Assembly (NCBI RefSeq): GCF_020783335.1
Contig: NZ_CP086068.1
Location: forward strand, 2,790,001-2,854,000
Direction: 5' to 3'
Origin: Mucilaginibacter daejeonensis
GTDB taxonomy: Bacteria > Bacteroidota > Bacteroidia > Sphingobacteriales > Sphingobacteriaceae
Length of the DNA stretch: 64,000 nucleotides
In this document: piece after piece, positions 36,478 through 46,400 of the stretch
Numbering within the stretch: the stretch's first letter is position 1
How the letters are laid out: the number at the start of each line of letters is the position of its first letter
Notes under the pieces: model-generated
Told to the model about the DNA's origin: nothing
Seen by the model: the letters and a program-made list of their open reading frames with translations, nothing else
The model's database searches: none
Position numbers and translations under genes: made by a program

Positions 36478-37401
36478 TTATTTTACACCTTTGACAGCTC
36501 GCATGGCTGCAGCCTTCAATTTTGCTGCGAATGCTTCGCTCACACTTTGCGGCTTAAATTTAAGCTTGTTCACCGGCTCCTTGAACAAGACGGCATACCA
36601 CGCCAAACCTCCCAGATATTTGCCGGCATCATTTGAATGATGCGAGTCAAAGTTCAGCTTGTTGTTGCTCCAGCTGTACCCTGCGTTAAGTGAGTTGTGT
36701 TCGTTAGGCAGTGCTGGATAAGCGGCCGTCTTGGGATCAAAAGTATCGTCTTTTTTAAAGGCAGTAGATGGGTCACTGCTGATCAGCCAGAACGCATCGC
36801 CGTTTGGAATGATACCAATACCAAGTTCTTTGGCTATCTCGTGATATGCAGCACGTGATCGGTCATACATCTCTTTCTCGGTTTGAGCCAGCTTACCGTT
36901 CGCTACCTCACCGAATGACCCCGAGTCGGAGCGGTAAGCCCATGTTTGATGCATCAGTACACGCGCCTTGGGTTGATACTGCCTGATCAGGTCATACAGC
37001 TGACGGGCGTAAGGCCGGTAAGTATCTATATTGCCCGACAACATCGAATATTGCTGCATGGTGATCACATCCCATTTGCCGTCGGCTAAAAGCTCACGCA
37101 ATGACCTGTTCCCTAGATAAGGCTTGCCTTTAGGGTTATCGGGCTCCGTACGGTTCAATTCCGCCAGTTGCCAGTGCCTTTGTAGCGGACAACCTGGAAG
37201 CTCGGCATGGCCGAACTCTATGGCATGTCCCCCATCTTTTGCCAGCTGTGGTAGATAAGTGGACGCATTTTGCGAAAAACTATTACCGATAAGCAGTACC
37301 CGCAGTACCTTTTGGGTGGTATCGCCATGTGCATATACATTGGCCCCGAAAGCTATGGTCATCAATACTATGGCTAATGACCATTTTAAAAACCTCTTCA
37401 T
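36478..37401 (-). CDS. DUF4886 SGNH-hydrolase-like exported protein
   Basis: A 307-residue exported protein from the Met that gives a standard signal peptide (KRFLKWSLAIVLMTIAFG...YA). A start 36 bases earlier (37437) is also possible: its ATGA overlaps the stop of the GH2 gene. The family motif LLIGNSFSQN carries the nucleophile-type Ser of SGNH enzymes, ITMQQYS is typical of DUF4886, and FDSHHSNDAGKYLGGLAWY supplies the Asp/His part. Such proteins are presumed carbohydrate esterases that remove acetyl or other acyl groups from glycans. Its place directly after a glucuronidase-like GH2 suggests work on the same decorated side chain; the ester removed is unknown. Confidence 0.8.
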   Translation of the reverse strand: MKRFLKWSLAIVLMTIAFGANVYAHGDTTQKVLRVLLIGNSFSQNASTYLPQLAKDGGHAIEFGHAELPGCPLQRHWQLAELNRTEPDNPKGKPYLGNRSLRELLADGKWDVITMQQYSMLSGNIDTYRPYARQLYDLIRQYQPKARVLMHQTWAYRSDSGSFGEVANGKLAQTEKEMYDRSRAAYHEIAKELGIGIIPNGDAFWLISSDPSTAFKKDDTFDPKTAAYPALPNEHNSLNAGYSWSNNKLNFDSHHSNDAGKYLGGLAWYAVLFKEPVNKLKFKPQSVSEAFAAKLKAAAMRAVKGVK

Positions 37402-37433
37402 ATTCTCTGTTATGTTTATTTTTATGGTTGACC

Positions 37434-39230
37434 TCATTTTTTGCGTAACTCTTGCTCTTGTTTTTCCTGGTAAAAGCTACGCATCACATACCAAGCTTTC
37501 TTTTTAAAACCTTTATCTGATAGCAGCCCTTTCCGGTTCCAGCCTTCCTGATATTGCGCATGCATACGGAAAGGCGTCCTAAAATCGGCCAGTATCCACG
37601 GACAAGTACCTCTTAGGAATGGTATCTTCCTGAACATTTCGATATTGTAACGATACAGTTGTTCCTGATGTTCTTCCGTCCATAAGCTGGCGGTATCTTT
37701 AGAGCCATGTTGGCCGTACATCGCCTCGCTGCCAAATTCCGAAAATATAAGCGGTTTATTATAATTACTTTTCCATAACACGTTACCCGGCTCCGCAGGC
37801 CAGCTCTGGTACCAACCCATATATTTATTCACCGCAAGCACATCCAGGTACTCGCTCAGCGGATCATCTATCAGTATCTCATTCCCGGTGGTCTTGAAGT
37901 GGTCATATGCCGACGAGATCAACCTGGTCGGGTCGGCCCTCCGTGCATCGGCCGCCATTTGTTTGAGCGTGGCATTACGCTCAGGTGAGGGGGCGGTCTC
38001 ATTCGATAGACTCCAGATGATAACGCCGCAGCGATTCTTGTCCCTGCTGATCATTTCCTGAAGCATGGCATTAGCCTTTCCCAAGATCTTGGGATCACTG
38101 AACTGGATGCCTTGCCAAACAGGTATCTCCTCCCACAACATAAAGCCCATTTCTTCGGCTAATCGTACGGTCTCTTCACTTTGCGGATAATGAGCCAGCC
38201 TGATAAAATTACAACCCAGTTCCTTGGCCCAGGTCAGCAACATGCGCGAATCGGTTGGCGATGATGCCCTCCCCTGCCGCTGCGGAACCTCTTCATGAAA
38301 GCTGATACCGCGTAAAAAAACAGGTTGTCCATTCAACATGATCTCGGTTCCTTTCACTTCAATGCTACGGAAACCGATCCTGTCTTCTGCGGTGTCGGTA
38401 CCGCAGGTTATCTTGACCGGATAGAGCTTTGGTCGTTGCGGCGACCAAAGCATCAATTTGACCGTGAGATCGATGAACGCACGGCCTTTGTCATCAGTAT
38501 CGAACACCCTATTGATCCCAGCTTCGGGTATGGATAGGGTGACATGTTGCTTTTTCGGCTCACTAAACTGCACCCAACCTTCAATGTGGTCTTTGGAGCC
38601 CTTTTTGAGCTGAACAAAGTAGTCGGCGATATATTCATCGGGTGTTTCGGCAATGATCACACTTCGGGTAATGCCACCGTAGTTCCACCAATCAAATTTG
38701 CGTGCAGGAATGGCATCCACCCGGCGCTCGTTATTCACTTTGACCACCAATAAGTTAGTTCCATTCTTTATCTGACCGGTCACCTCAAGATCAAAGGAAG
38801 TGAACCCTCCTTCGTGAGCGCCCACCTTGTGCCCGTTCAGGTAAACCTCGCTCCGGTAACTTACGGCGCCAAAGTGGAGGAACACATGCTTGCCAGCCTT
38901 TTTTGTGTAAGTAAAGTCGCGCTTATACCAAACGGTGCCCTCATAATATTTAAGTTCGCTCCTTTGCGAATTCCAATCGCCCGGCACGTTGAGCGTTTGA
39001 CTGTTATCGAACGAGAACTCTACGAAGTCGTTGGCTCCGGCAGGCTTTTTATCCGTACTTATGGCGCTTGCGTTACCGCTGTCATACCAGTCAATGATCA
39101 CGTTCCACTTTCCATCGAGGTTCTGAACATCGCGGCCGGTTAAATTGAGCTTGTTGTTTTGCGCATTGCTGATCAGAGCCGCTATCAGCAGGCAGAAAAG
39201 AAGTTGGTGCTTTAGTAGAGTTACTTTCAT
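37434..39230 (-). CDS. GH2 beta-glucuronidase-like enzyme
   Basis: A 598-residue exported GH2 enzyme. The chosen Met starts a signal peptide (KVTLLKHQLLFCLLIAALISNAQ); ATGs at 39236 and far upstream at 39302 are in frame but the long version adds a stretch without signal-peptide character. Domains: jelly-roll (YYEGTVWYKRDFTY, VYLNGHKVGAHEGGFTSFD), Ig-like domain (GFRSIEVKGTEIMLNG), and TIM barrel with acid/base Glu411 in SLSNETA and nucleophile Glu498 in FSEFGSEAMYG. This compact layout without large C-terminal domains and the SEFG-E motif resemble beta-glucuronidases more than the 799-residue-class galactosidases. It follows the DUF4832 gene by 104 bases. Confidence 0.87.
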   Translation of the reverse strand: MKVTLLKHQLLFCLLIAALISNAQNNKLNLTGRDVQNLDGKWNVIIDWYDSGNASAISTDKKPAGANDFVEFSFDNSQTLNVPGDWNSQRSELKYYEGTVWYKRDFTYTKKAGKHVFLHFGAVSYRSEVYLNGHKVGAHEGGFTSFDLEVTGQIKNGTNLLVVKVNNERRVDAIPARKFDWWNYGGITRSVIIAETPDEYIADYFVQLKKGSKDHIEGWVQFSEPKKQHVTLSIPEAGINRVFDTDDKGRAFIDLTVKLMLWSPQRPKLYPVKITCGTDTAEDRIGFRSIEVKGTEIMLNGQPVFLRGISFHEEVPQRQGRASSPTDSRMLLTWAKELGCNFIRLAHYPQSEETVRLAEEMGFMLWEEIPVWQGIQFSDPKILGKANAMLQEMISRDKNRCGVIIWSLSNETAPSPERNATLKQMAADARRADPTRLISSAYDHFKTTGNEILIDDPLSEYLDVLAVNKYMGWYQSWPAEPGNVLWKSNYNKPLIFSEFGSEAMYGQHGSKDTASLWTEEHQEQLYRYNIEMFRKIPFLRGTCPWILADFRTPFRMHAQYQEGWNRKGLLSDKGFKKKAWYVMRSFYQEKQEQELRKK

Positions 39231-39334
39231 TATCATTTTTGTGGTCCGACCAAATAGAGAGATGCTATCAGCATCACTTGAACAAGCGATACCTGATAGC
39301 ATCTGTCCGCCAACGGTCCACCTTTAGCTATTAC

Positions 39335-41326
39335 TTAATTCAAGGCGAAGGTCTCCCAACCACTGACCGTGGCCCGGTTACACTTCATCACCGATTGACC
39401 ATCTTCTGATGAAATATATTTTCCGTTATTCCCTTTGAGTGATATCCTGCCGTTGGCATTCACGACCCAGTCGAATTTCTCCTGATCACTGATCGTTGTT
39501 TTCTTGCAGGTGATGCCAGTAGTGGCACCATCTTCTGACGACACGTATTTGTCCATACTTTTCAGTGCTACCTTTCCGGAGCCCGCATCGATCACCGTGA
39601 AAGTTTCCCATGTAGACGCCGTTGGGCGGTTGCACATCATAGATGATTGGCCATTTTCGCCCGAGGCAAAAAGGTTGTTAGACCCACGCAACCTTATCGC
39701 CTGGCCGATAGGTGGCGTGCTGACCGCTGCCTGAACCTGCAGGTTTCCCAATTTGAGCCAACCGTTAGCGATACTGCCGGTAACGGCCAATGCTATGCCC
39801 GGTTTGTTAGCGTCGGTCTTGTCAATGATCGCCACGGCCCAGGTATAGGTGCCAGGCTCAAGGTCTACCGATGTGGTTGTGAGGTCGTATGTGGTAGGTG
39901 TGCCCTTGATCCATTTAGACGGATCACTATTGTTATCAATGAACAGTTTTTTCACCACGTTAGAGCCATCAAGAAGTGCGAACGCCACTTTGTACTTGTA
40001 GTTCCACTGCGGGATGTTGTTAGGGCAATAACCCCATCCCATATTCACCCAACGATGGCTTAGCTTAGCGGTAGAGCCGGCTGCGATGGTAGCTGGCAAT
40101 GATATCTCATCAGGATATAAACGATAGCCGCCCTCGGTCACGAACCGCTTTACAAGCGGAAAGCTGGTTTGGAACCAAGTAGCCACTTCTCCAACCCTAA
40201 AGTCCATCATATTCACCGCTGCTACGGCCGACGCGTCGAACTCGCCCTGGCGAACGTCCTCCGGGTGACCTTCTCGATACTTACCGCTTGGGTCTATCCA
40301 ATAACGATGAGTACCGGTAGTGATCCAACCACCCTCCATAATGATCGGTCGTTTATGCTTCCAGCTTGTCGCAAATGAGCGTTCCCAGCTCTGGTAGTAA
40401 TCGGTCATACCAAATGCATCATGCCTCAGGCTGTAACCTTTGTTAATGGCTTGTTGAAGCAAGGTGATCGAGTTGGCATTAGGCGCTCCCCAACTTGCCG
40501 GATGACCCACCAAACGATGATAATTGATCGCCAACGGAACTTTGGTAAATTGTTGGGTATACAGGTTGGTGATCCAATCGAGCACCTGTGCTTTCAAGGT
40601 TTCGGTATTGGCGCCGGTAGAGGTGGTCGGGTTCTCGTAAATTGTATTATGCGCTTCGCCCCATTTACCTAAGCCATAAGCATCTATGAATGCGGTCTTT
40701 TTCGGGTCATTGAAATCACTGGCCAGCGCGGTCACAAATTTGGTGTAGTACTGTTTGAATACTGGATCTTGCGGATAAGGCGTACGCCGCAACGGGAATG
40801 AAGCGTTCTCCAGGTAATATTGCGCACCTGCATCAAATACGAATTGCGGAGTGTTCAGTCCCTGATCTCTGCCATCCACCACGATGCGGAAAGCTATAGG
40901 AACGCCGCGGGCAGCTGCCCCCCTGATCATCTCCCCTAACGCTGAGTTAGGATCACGCCAGGCATACACCCCATCGGCCGGGTTGAGTTTTGCCCAGCTC
41001 GTACGCACGTAACAAGCTGAGGCATAATCCAGCGCTTTGACAGGAGCCGGTTCGCCCGGCACCACATAGGTCTTGTCCCAGTACACGGGATCAGTACCAC
41101 TGGCATACAACACCCAACCATTTAATGGATTGCGAAGTACCGCCGTACTATTATAAGTAGGCGTTACGATCACGTTGCCATCAATGGCTGTCACGCTTTT
41201 CTTTACAGCATCATTGCCCACGTCGGGATCATTGGGGTCTAACCTTTTAGAGCACGCCACTGATTGCAGACACAGGTAAGCCATCAACGCGACCTTGCCA
41301 GCCTTTTTGAAATTTGATCTTCTCAT
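39335..41326 (-). CDS. DUF4832-type lipoprotein with C-terminal beta-trefoil
   Basis: A 663-residue lipoprotein with lipobox SVAC (Cys25). Residues 50-530 repeat the plan of the protein at 128-1687 at high identity: NPLNGWVLYA, SACYVRTSWAKLNP, IVVDGRDQGLNTPQFVFDAG, GLGKWGEAHN with Glu224 and IIMEGGW with Glu331, again 107 residues apart. Residues 542-663 are extra: three repeats of a RLRG/LK-x-KY-SSE-DG ... CNR/CKK ... WETF pattern, the look of a fascin-like or CBM13-like beta-trefoil that would bind glycan. The gene heads unit 4, and a weaker copy of the HTCS operator lies about 200 bases upstream. Enzyme activity is inferred, not shown. Confidence 0.82.
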   Translation of the reverse strand: MRRSNFKKAGKVALMAYLCLQSVACSKRLDPNDPDVGNDAVKKSVTAIDGNVIVTPTYNSTAVLRNPLNGWVLYASGTDPVYWDKTYVVPGEPAPVKALDYASACYVRTSWAKLNPADGVYAWRDPNSALGEMIRGAAARGVPIAFRIVVDGRDQGLNTPQFVFDAGAQYYLENASFPLRRTPYPQDPVFKQYYTKFVTALASDFNDPKKTAFIDAYGLGKWGEAHNTIYENPTTSTGANTETLKAQVLDWITNLYTQQFTKVPLAINYHRLVGHPASWGAPNANSITLLQQAINKGYSLRHDAFGMTDYYQSWERSFATSWKHKRPIIMEGGWITTGTHRYWIDPSGKYREGHPEDVRQGEFDASAVAAVNMMDFRVGEVATWFQTSFPLVKRFVTEGGYRLYPDEISLPATIAAGSTAKLSHRWVNMGWGYCPNNIPQWNYKYKVAFALLDGSNVVKKLFIDNNSDPSKWIKGTPTTYDLTTTSVDLEPGTYTWAVAIIDKTDANKPGIALAVTGSIANGWLKLGNLQVQAAVSTPPIGQAIRLRGSNNLFASGENGQSSMMCNRPTASTWETFTVIDAGSGKVALKSMDKYVSSEDGATTGITCKKTTISDQEKFDWVVNANGRISLKGNNGKYISSEDGQSVMKCNRATVSGWETFALN

Positions 41327-41734
41327 GATCTATTTAATTATTGGTTTGTAATTGGCAAAAAGAGGTCGACGGCTCTTTAAGCAACGAGCCATTCGTCGTT
41401 AGTGTAAGTTCAGCACATCTTCTGCATCAGAAGGCTCGGCTCAAACGATCAGTGATCAGGAAATCATCAGGTAGATGTTGTTGAACACCACAAACGTAAC
41501 GACCTCAAAGAGCTTCGTACATCCACAAATTCACCAATTAGAGGTCAAATTTTCACCAGGATGAGTGTTGATGAGATAGAATGGTCCGGTACTACTGGTG
41601 CCTATTAAAGTTTAAAGACCATCAGCAACCGTGAATATCTTACAACTATTATGTCCCGCAAGATGACCCGCGTATACTACCGTTGTAGATCCCGCATCAT
41701 CAGTAGACTCCGCTGACCAAGGGTTGATAAAAAC
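41327..41734. other. Non-coding control region of unit 4
   Basis: The gap between the DUF4832 start and the terminator of unit 5 has no credible gene. It contains the third, weaker copy of the operator block (41524-41564). I see no clear -7 element, palindrome or structured RNA in the rest. Confidence 0.6.
41524..41564. promoter_or_regulatory. Putative HTCS operator, copy C (unit 4, weaker)
   Basis: This stretch aligns to the right half of copies A and B: CACAAAT, then CCAATTAGAGGT, then AAATTTTCACCA, against CACAGAT, TCAATTAGGGGGT and CATTTTCGTCA. Just to the left, TCGTACATCCACA recalls CCGTAGCCCCACA. The left third of the block is not recognisable. It lies 198-238 bases upstream of the DUF4832 lipoprotein start, in the same orientation as the other copies. 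Confidence 0.45.
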
Positions 41735-41763
41735 AAAACGCCCACTGATCAGCGGGCGTTTTT
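41735..41763 (-). terminator. Intrinsic terminator of unit 5
   Basis: AAAACGCCC (35-43 within this kilobase) pairs with GGGCGTTTT, and the inner ACTGATCAGC extends the stem after one mismatch. A-rich and T-rich flanks let it work in both directions. It is 12 bases past the SusD stop. Its CTGATCAG core also occurs in the terminator at 61935-61972. Confidence 0.85.
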
Positions 41764-41774
41764 GGCCGTGGAGC

Positions 41775-43424
41775 TTAAAACCCCTGATTCTGCGGATAAG
41801 GTGTTCCGGTGATCACCCGGTCGATCTGGCTTTGGGGGATTGGCCTTAGGATGTGTTTTTCTTGAATGTTGGGAGCAGCGTCAGGGTTGTACAATTTTAC
41901 TCGCTCTACCAGTTTATTGGTCCGTACAAGGTCAAGCCAGCGGGTCTGCTCGCCGCAAAGTTCACGGGCACGTTCATCAAGTATATAGTCAAGGGTCATG
42001 GCGGCAGGCTGCACGGTCATGGCGCTTACCGTACCCGTTGGGTATGCGGCTCGTTCACGTACCACGTTAACATACTTGGCCGCACTTACGTTATCGCCTA
42101 AGGCAACGGCAGCTTCAGCGGCAAGTAGATAGGTCTCCGCTAAACGATAGACGATCACCGGCCTTACGGACGGATCATTGATACCGGCCCGTTTAGTATC
42201 CTGGTATTTAAGCATGGTCGGGAATAACTGCAAGGTGTAGTTGCGCGGTGGAACCAGCAGGTAACGCGAGGCGTTGATCTTGGCGTTAGTAACGTCTACT
42301 CCTGGCATATAAATGGCCGTATCGCCTAATGCATATTTAGGCACGCCGTTCACTTTCGGGATCTTGTCGGCCGAGTTGGACAGCCATACTGATTGAAAGG
42401 TCTTATAGTAGCGGGTGTCATTGGTCTTGTCGGCAAAGCAAACGTTGCCCAGCCAACTGGTTAGTTGTACCCGAGCATAAGGTCGACCGTATGCCATCGA
42501 CCGCACCAAGCCCGGGAAATTCTCATATCCCATCACGTAGTGAAAGTTCAGTTCACTGCTGGTACCGTTATAGGTCAGGTTGGGGGTGTGCTGAACGCTC
42601 CACAACACCTCACGGCTGGCCTCGTTGCCTTCGGCATAAACGGAGCCGAAATCAGGCAACAAGCCAAGATTCAGCGTGTTAAGGTTGTCGATCAAACCTT
42701 TAGCGGTATTGTAGGCATTCTGAAAATCGTCAGGTTGTTTAGCTGTTGAGTAAGCCCTTGTAAGGTACACCTTTGCCAATAGATGTGAGGCTGCTGCAGC
42801 GGTCGCTTTGCCCGGTAGCACTCCGTTCTGTGTTGGGCTGGGCGGCAAGGCTGCTATGGCGTCCTTCAGATCCTGAATAATGAAGTTATAAACGTCGGCT
42901 ATAGGTGCTCGGGTGGCGCTGGTGCTTGGTTCGCTGATGAAGTTCTTGGTAAGTGTTACCGGACCAAAGAAACGGACCAGTAAAAAGTAATAGTTGGCTC
43001 TCAAGAATTTGGCCTCGGCTATCTTCTGAGCCACTAAAGCTGCACTGATACCTGTTACCTTGGCGCCATTGTCGATCACCCCATTACAGGTATTGATAAA
43101 GGTGTAACAAGGGTTCCATACGCCTGACAAGAATCCACTGCTGGCATCGTAACTGCTGGCATACACGTTAAAATTGGAGTTACCGCCACCGCCCGATTTG
43201 AATTCATCGGTACCGGGAACGGTCATGGTCATAAAATTTTCAGACCCCCACAAGTTACGGTTGCCCGCATAGGCGGCATCCAACCCCGACTGAAAGCCTT
43301 GAGCAGTACTGAAATATTGAGGGGTAAGCCCAGATCTTGGCTCTTCGATCAGCTGTTTCTTGCAGCCAAAAGCTATGCTTGCTAAAAGTAGGGTAGCTAT
43401 GATATGGTGTTTATACGATCTCAT
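41775..43424 (-). CDS. SusD/RagB-family lipoprotein (unit 5)
   Basis: SusD-like lipoprotein of 549 residues with lipobox AFGC (Cys21) followed by KKQLIEEP. It shows the helical SusD region (AEAKFLRANYYFLLVRFFGPV, ASHLLAKVYLTRAYS), the VYRLAETYLLAAEAAVALGD helix and the final DERARELCGEQTRWLDLVRTN divided near residue 500, LRPIPQSQIDR and NPQNQGF-type end. It follows the STN-SusC gene by 12 bases and ends the FecR-linked unit before a terminator. Unlike units 1 and 2 it should answer to the sigma/anti-sigma pair. Confidence 0.93.
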   Translation of the reverse strand: MRSYKHHIIATLLLASIAFGCKKQLIEEPRSGLTPQYFSTAQGFQSGLDAAYAGNRNLWGSENFMTMTVPGTDEFKSGGGGNSNFNVYASSYDASSGFLSGVWNPCYTFINTCNGVIDNGAKVTGISAALVAQKIAEAKFLRANYYFLLVRFFGPVTLTKNFISEPSTSATRAPIADVYNFIIQDLKDAIAALPPSPTQNGVLPGKATAAAASHLLAKVYLTRAYSTAKQPDDFQNAYNTAKGLIDNLNTLNLGLLPDFGSVYAEGNEASREVLWSVQHTPNLTYNGTSSELNFHYVMGYENFPGLVRSMAYGRPYARVQLTSWLGNVCFADKTNDTRYYKTFQSVWLSNSADKIPKVNGVPKYALGDTAIYMPGVDVTNAKINASRYLLVPPRNYTLQLFPTMLKYQDTKRAGINDPSVRPVIVYRLAETYLLAAEAAVALGDNVSAAKYVNVVRERAAYPTGTVSAMTVQPAAMTLDYILDERARELCGEQTRWLDLVRTNKLVERVKLYNPDAAPNIQEKHILRPIPQSQIDRVITGTPYPQNQGF

Positions 43425-43436
43425 GTTGCATTAGAA

Positions 43437-46400
43437 TTAAAAGGAAACGTTCAAACCAAAAAGTAGAGACTTGACCGGCGGTGTGTCAACATTAAGTGTA
43501 CCGGCCGACTCCGGGTCAGCACCGCTGAATTGGTTATGCAGCGGCGAGAAAAGGATGATCGCATCGTTAAGCGAGGCATTTATCCTTAACGACTTGGCCC
43601 TGATCTTTGATGCTATGCCTGGTGGCAAGGTGTATCCCAAGCTGATCGTCCTGAGTTTCAAGTACGAGGCGTTATAATATCCCAGTAGGTCGCCATAGGC
43701 AGGCGAACCCACATTGAAATTTGGTTTAGGATACTTGTTAGCGCCATTGGTCGGCGTCCAATATTCAACGTTGAGGTTATTAGCCTTTCCGTTCAACGCG
43801 TTCACGTTGCTCGACGGCTGCAAAAAGGTAGCGATCTGTGTACCACCTACGCGGTAAGAGGCTACCACGGCCAGGTCTACGCCGCGATAGCTGAAACGGT
43901 TGGTAAAACCGCCATAAAATTTAGGCTGACGGGTACCCACTACGGTACGGTCGTTAGAGTTGATCACCCCATCACCATTCAGGTCGGCCACGCGAATGGT
44001 ACCGATCACTGATCCTGCTCCGGTCATGGTCAGGTTCAAACGACGGGCCTCAGCCGAGTCAGCTGGGGTATTTTGCCATATGCCCACACGCTGATAATTG
44101 TACAATGATTCAATGGGTGAACCCACAAAACGGTTGCTACCCACGTCCCTGGTCACTCCGTTCTGTAACGCAACGATCTTGTTGCGGTTGAATGAAATGT
44201 TAAAATTGGTGGTCCAGCCAAAGTCGTTTCGTGAATTGGGTTTGATGTTGACAGAATTGATGGTCACCTCCAGACCTTTGTTCTCTGTTTTACCTACGTT
44301 GGCAAGAAATTGAGCCGTATAGCCCGTAGTGATCGGCAGATTTTGCGGCAGGATCAGGTCGTTGGTACGCTGATGATATACATCTACGCTACCGTTAATG
44401 CGGTCCTTCAACAGGCCGAAGTCTAAGCCGAGGTTCAGCGAGGTGGTATATTCCCAGCCGAGAGCAGGGTTAGGCACATTGTTAGGGTAAGTACCGGTAA
44501 CGTTGGTTGTGCCATAGTTATAATTAAAGATAGCCAAGCCTCCTAAAGTTTGGTACGGACTAACCGCCGCATTGCCCACCATACCATAACCGGCACGCAG
44601 CTTCAGGCTGGTAATGGCATTAATGCTCTTCATAAAGTTCTCCTCCGAAATATTCCAACCTGCTGCGGCCGATGGGAACAGGTGATATTTGTTACCGGGT
44701 GCCAGCGTCGATGAACCGTCGGAACGCATGGTCAGGGTAAGCAGGTACTTACTCTTGAAATCGTAATTGATGCGGCCCATGAACGATACGATGGCGAACT
44801 TGCTGTAAGCACCCGTAGCTTTATAATTGGAACCTAACTCTGGGTTAAAGTACTGCACCTGATCGGCCAGGATATTGTTGTAGGTCAGGTTGATGGATGA
44901 TTTATTGTCCTGCTGATAGCTGAACAAGCCTGTACCGGTAAAGTGGTGGTACTTGGCAAAAGTGTTCTCATACACCAAGAGATTTTCCAGCGTAAAGTTG
45001 CGGTAATCATAGCTGGTGTTGCGTGCGGTAGAAGGGCCGCTTAGGTTTTGGAACGTAGCACTGCCATAAAAATCACCGTAGTTCTCGGGGGTCAGTTCAA
45101 CGCCGCCATTGAACCTGTACTTAAAGTGCTTGGTGAATTGAGCCTCACCATAAACGGTGGTAAAGGTATTATAACGGGTACGATTTTGTACCACTGCGCC
45201 GGGTACAAGGTTAGCCAACGGGTTATAGATCAGTGAACCACCACCCGGGAACGGGATCAAATTGCCTGCGGCATCATACGGTACCGTAAGCGGGCTGGAC
45301 TGTAAAGCCTGTGATATAGGATTGATGCTCTCGCCATTGGTACGGCTTACCGAATTTAGCGAGCTCACTCCTACCTTGAATATTTTGCCTAACTGCTGAT
45401 CAACACTCATCTTAAAGCTGTAACGCTGGAATGACAAGCCCGGAAATATACCGGTCTCATTAAAATATCCTGCAGAGATAGCGTACTTGGTTTGTTCGGT
45501 ACCGCCCGACACGCCAACCTGGTGGTTGGTACGAAAGCCGTTCTTAAAGATAAGTTTTTGCCAGTTGGTATTGGTGCCATTCTGCCTGCCGGCAAGTTCG
45601 GCCGGAAGGAAGGTGATCCCGTCAGTATAAAACTTAGGGTCGTTGATGCCGCTGTAAGGGTTAGGCGCATTCACAACGTTCGGATTGTTGGCGTTGTAGG
45701 TCCCCCACTTTTTGTAGGACTCATACTCCTGCGGTTGCATCACATCGTAGTATCCCAATGTTTTCATCACCCCTGCATAACCACTGTAGGTGACCGTCGG
45801 CGTGCCTGTTTTGCCGCGGCGGGTAGATATCAGGATCACACCATTAGCACCCCTCGAACCGTAGATGGCGGTCGCGGAGGCATCCTTCAAGATCTGCACT
45901 GATGTTACATCGTCTTGATTCAGGTCGTTGATGTAGGTACCATTGTAAGGTATCCCATCCACCACGTACAGCACATCATTGCTGGCGCCACCTAAGGAAC
46001 GCTGCCCACGAATGGAGATCGATGGCGTTGCCCCCGGATGGCTGTTGCCATTCCCTTTTTGGATATCCAGGCCAGGAGCCTGTCCTTGTAAGGCACTAAC
46101 GAGGTTGCTCACCGGTACGCTTTTCAAAGCCTCTTCATTCACAGAAGCGATCGAGCCCGTCACATCAGCCTTTTTTTGCGTACCATATCCCACTACCACT
46201 ACCTGGTTCATTTCTGATATCTTCTCTTTCAAGATGATATCCAGCTTGGTCCGGCCACCTACCTGAACTTCCTGCATCTCAAAGCCAATGGCAGTGAAGA
46301 CAAGTATTTGGTCACCATTTGGCAGTTTCAACGAAAAGGTGCCATCAGGACTGGTCATGGTGCCGCCTGTTGACCCTTTGACGGTCACCGAAACGCCGGC

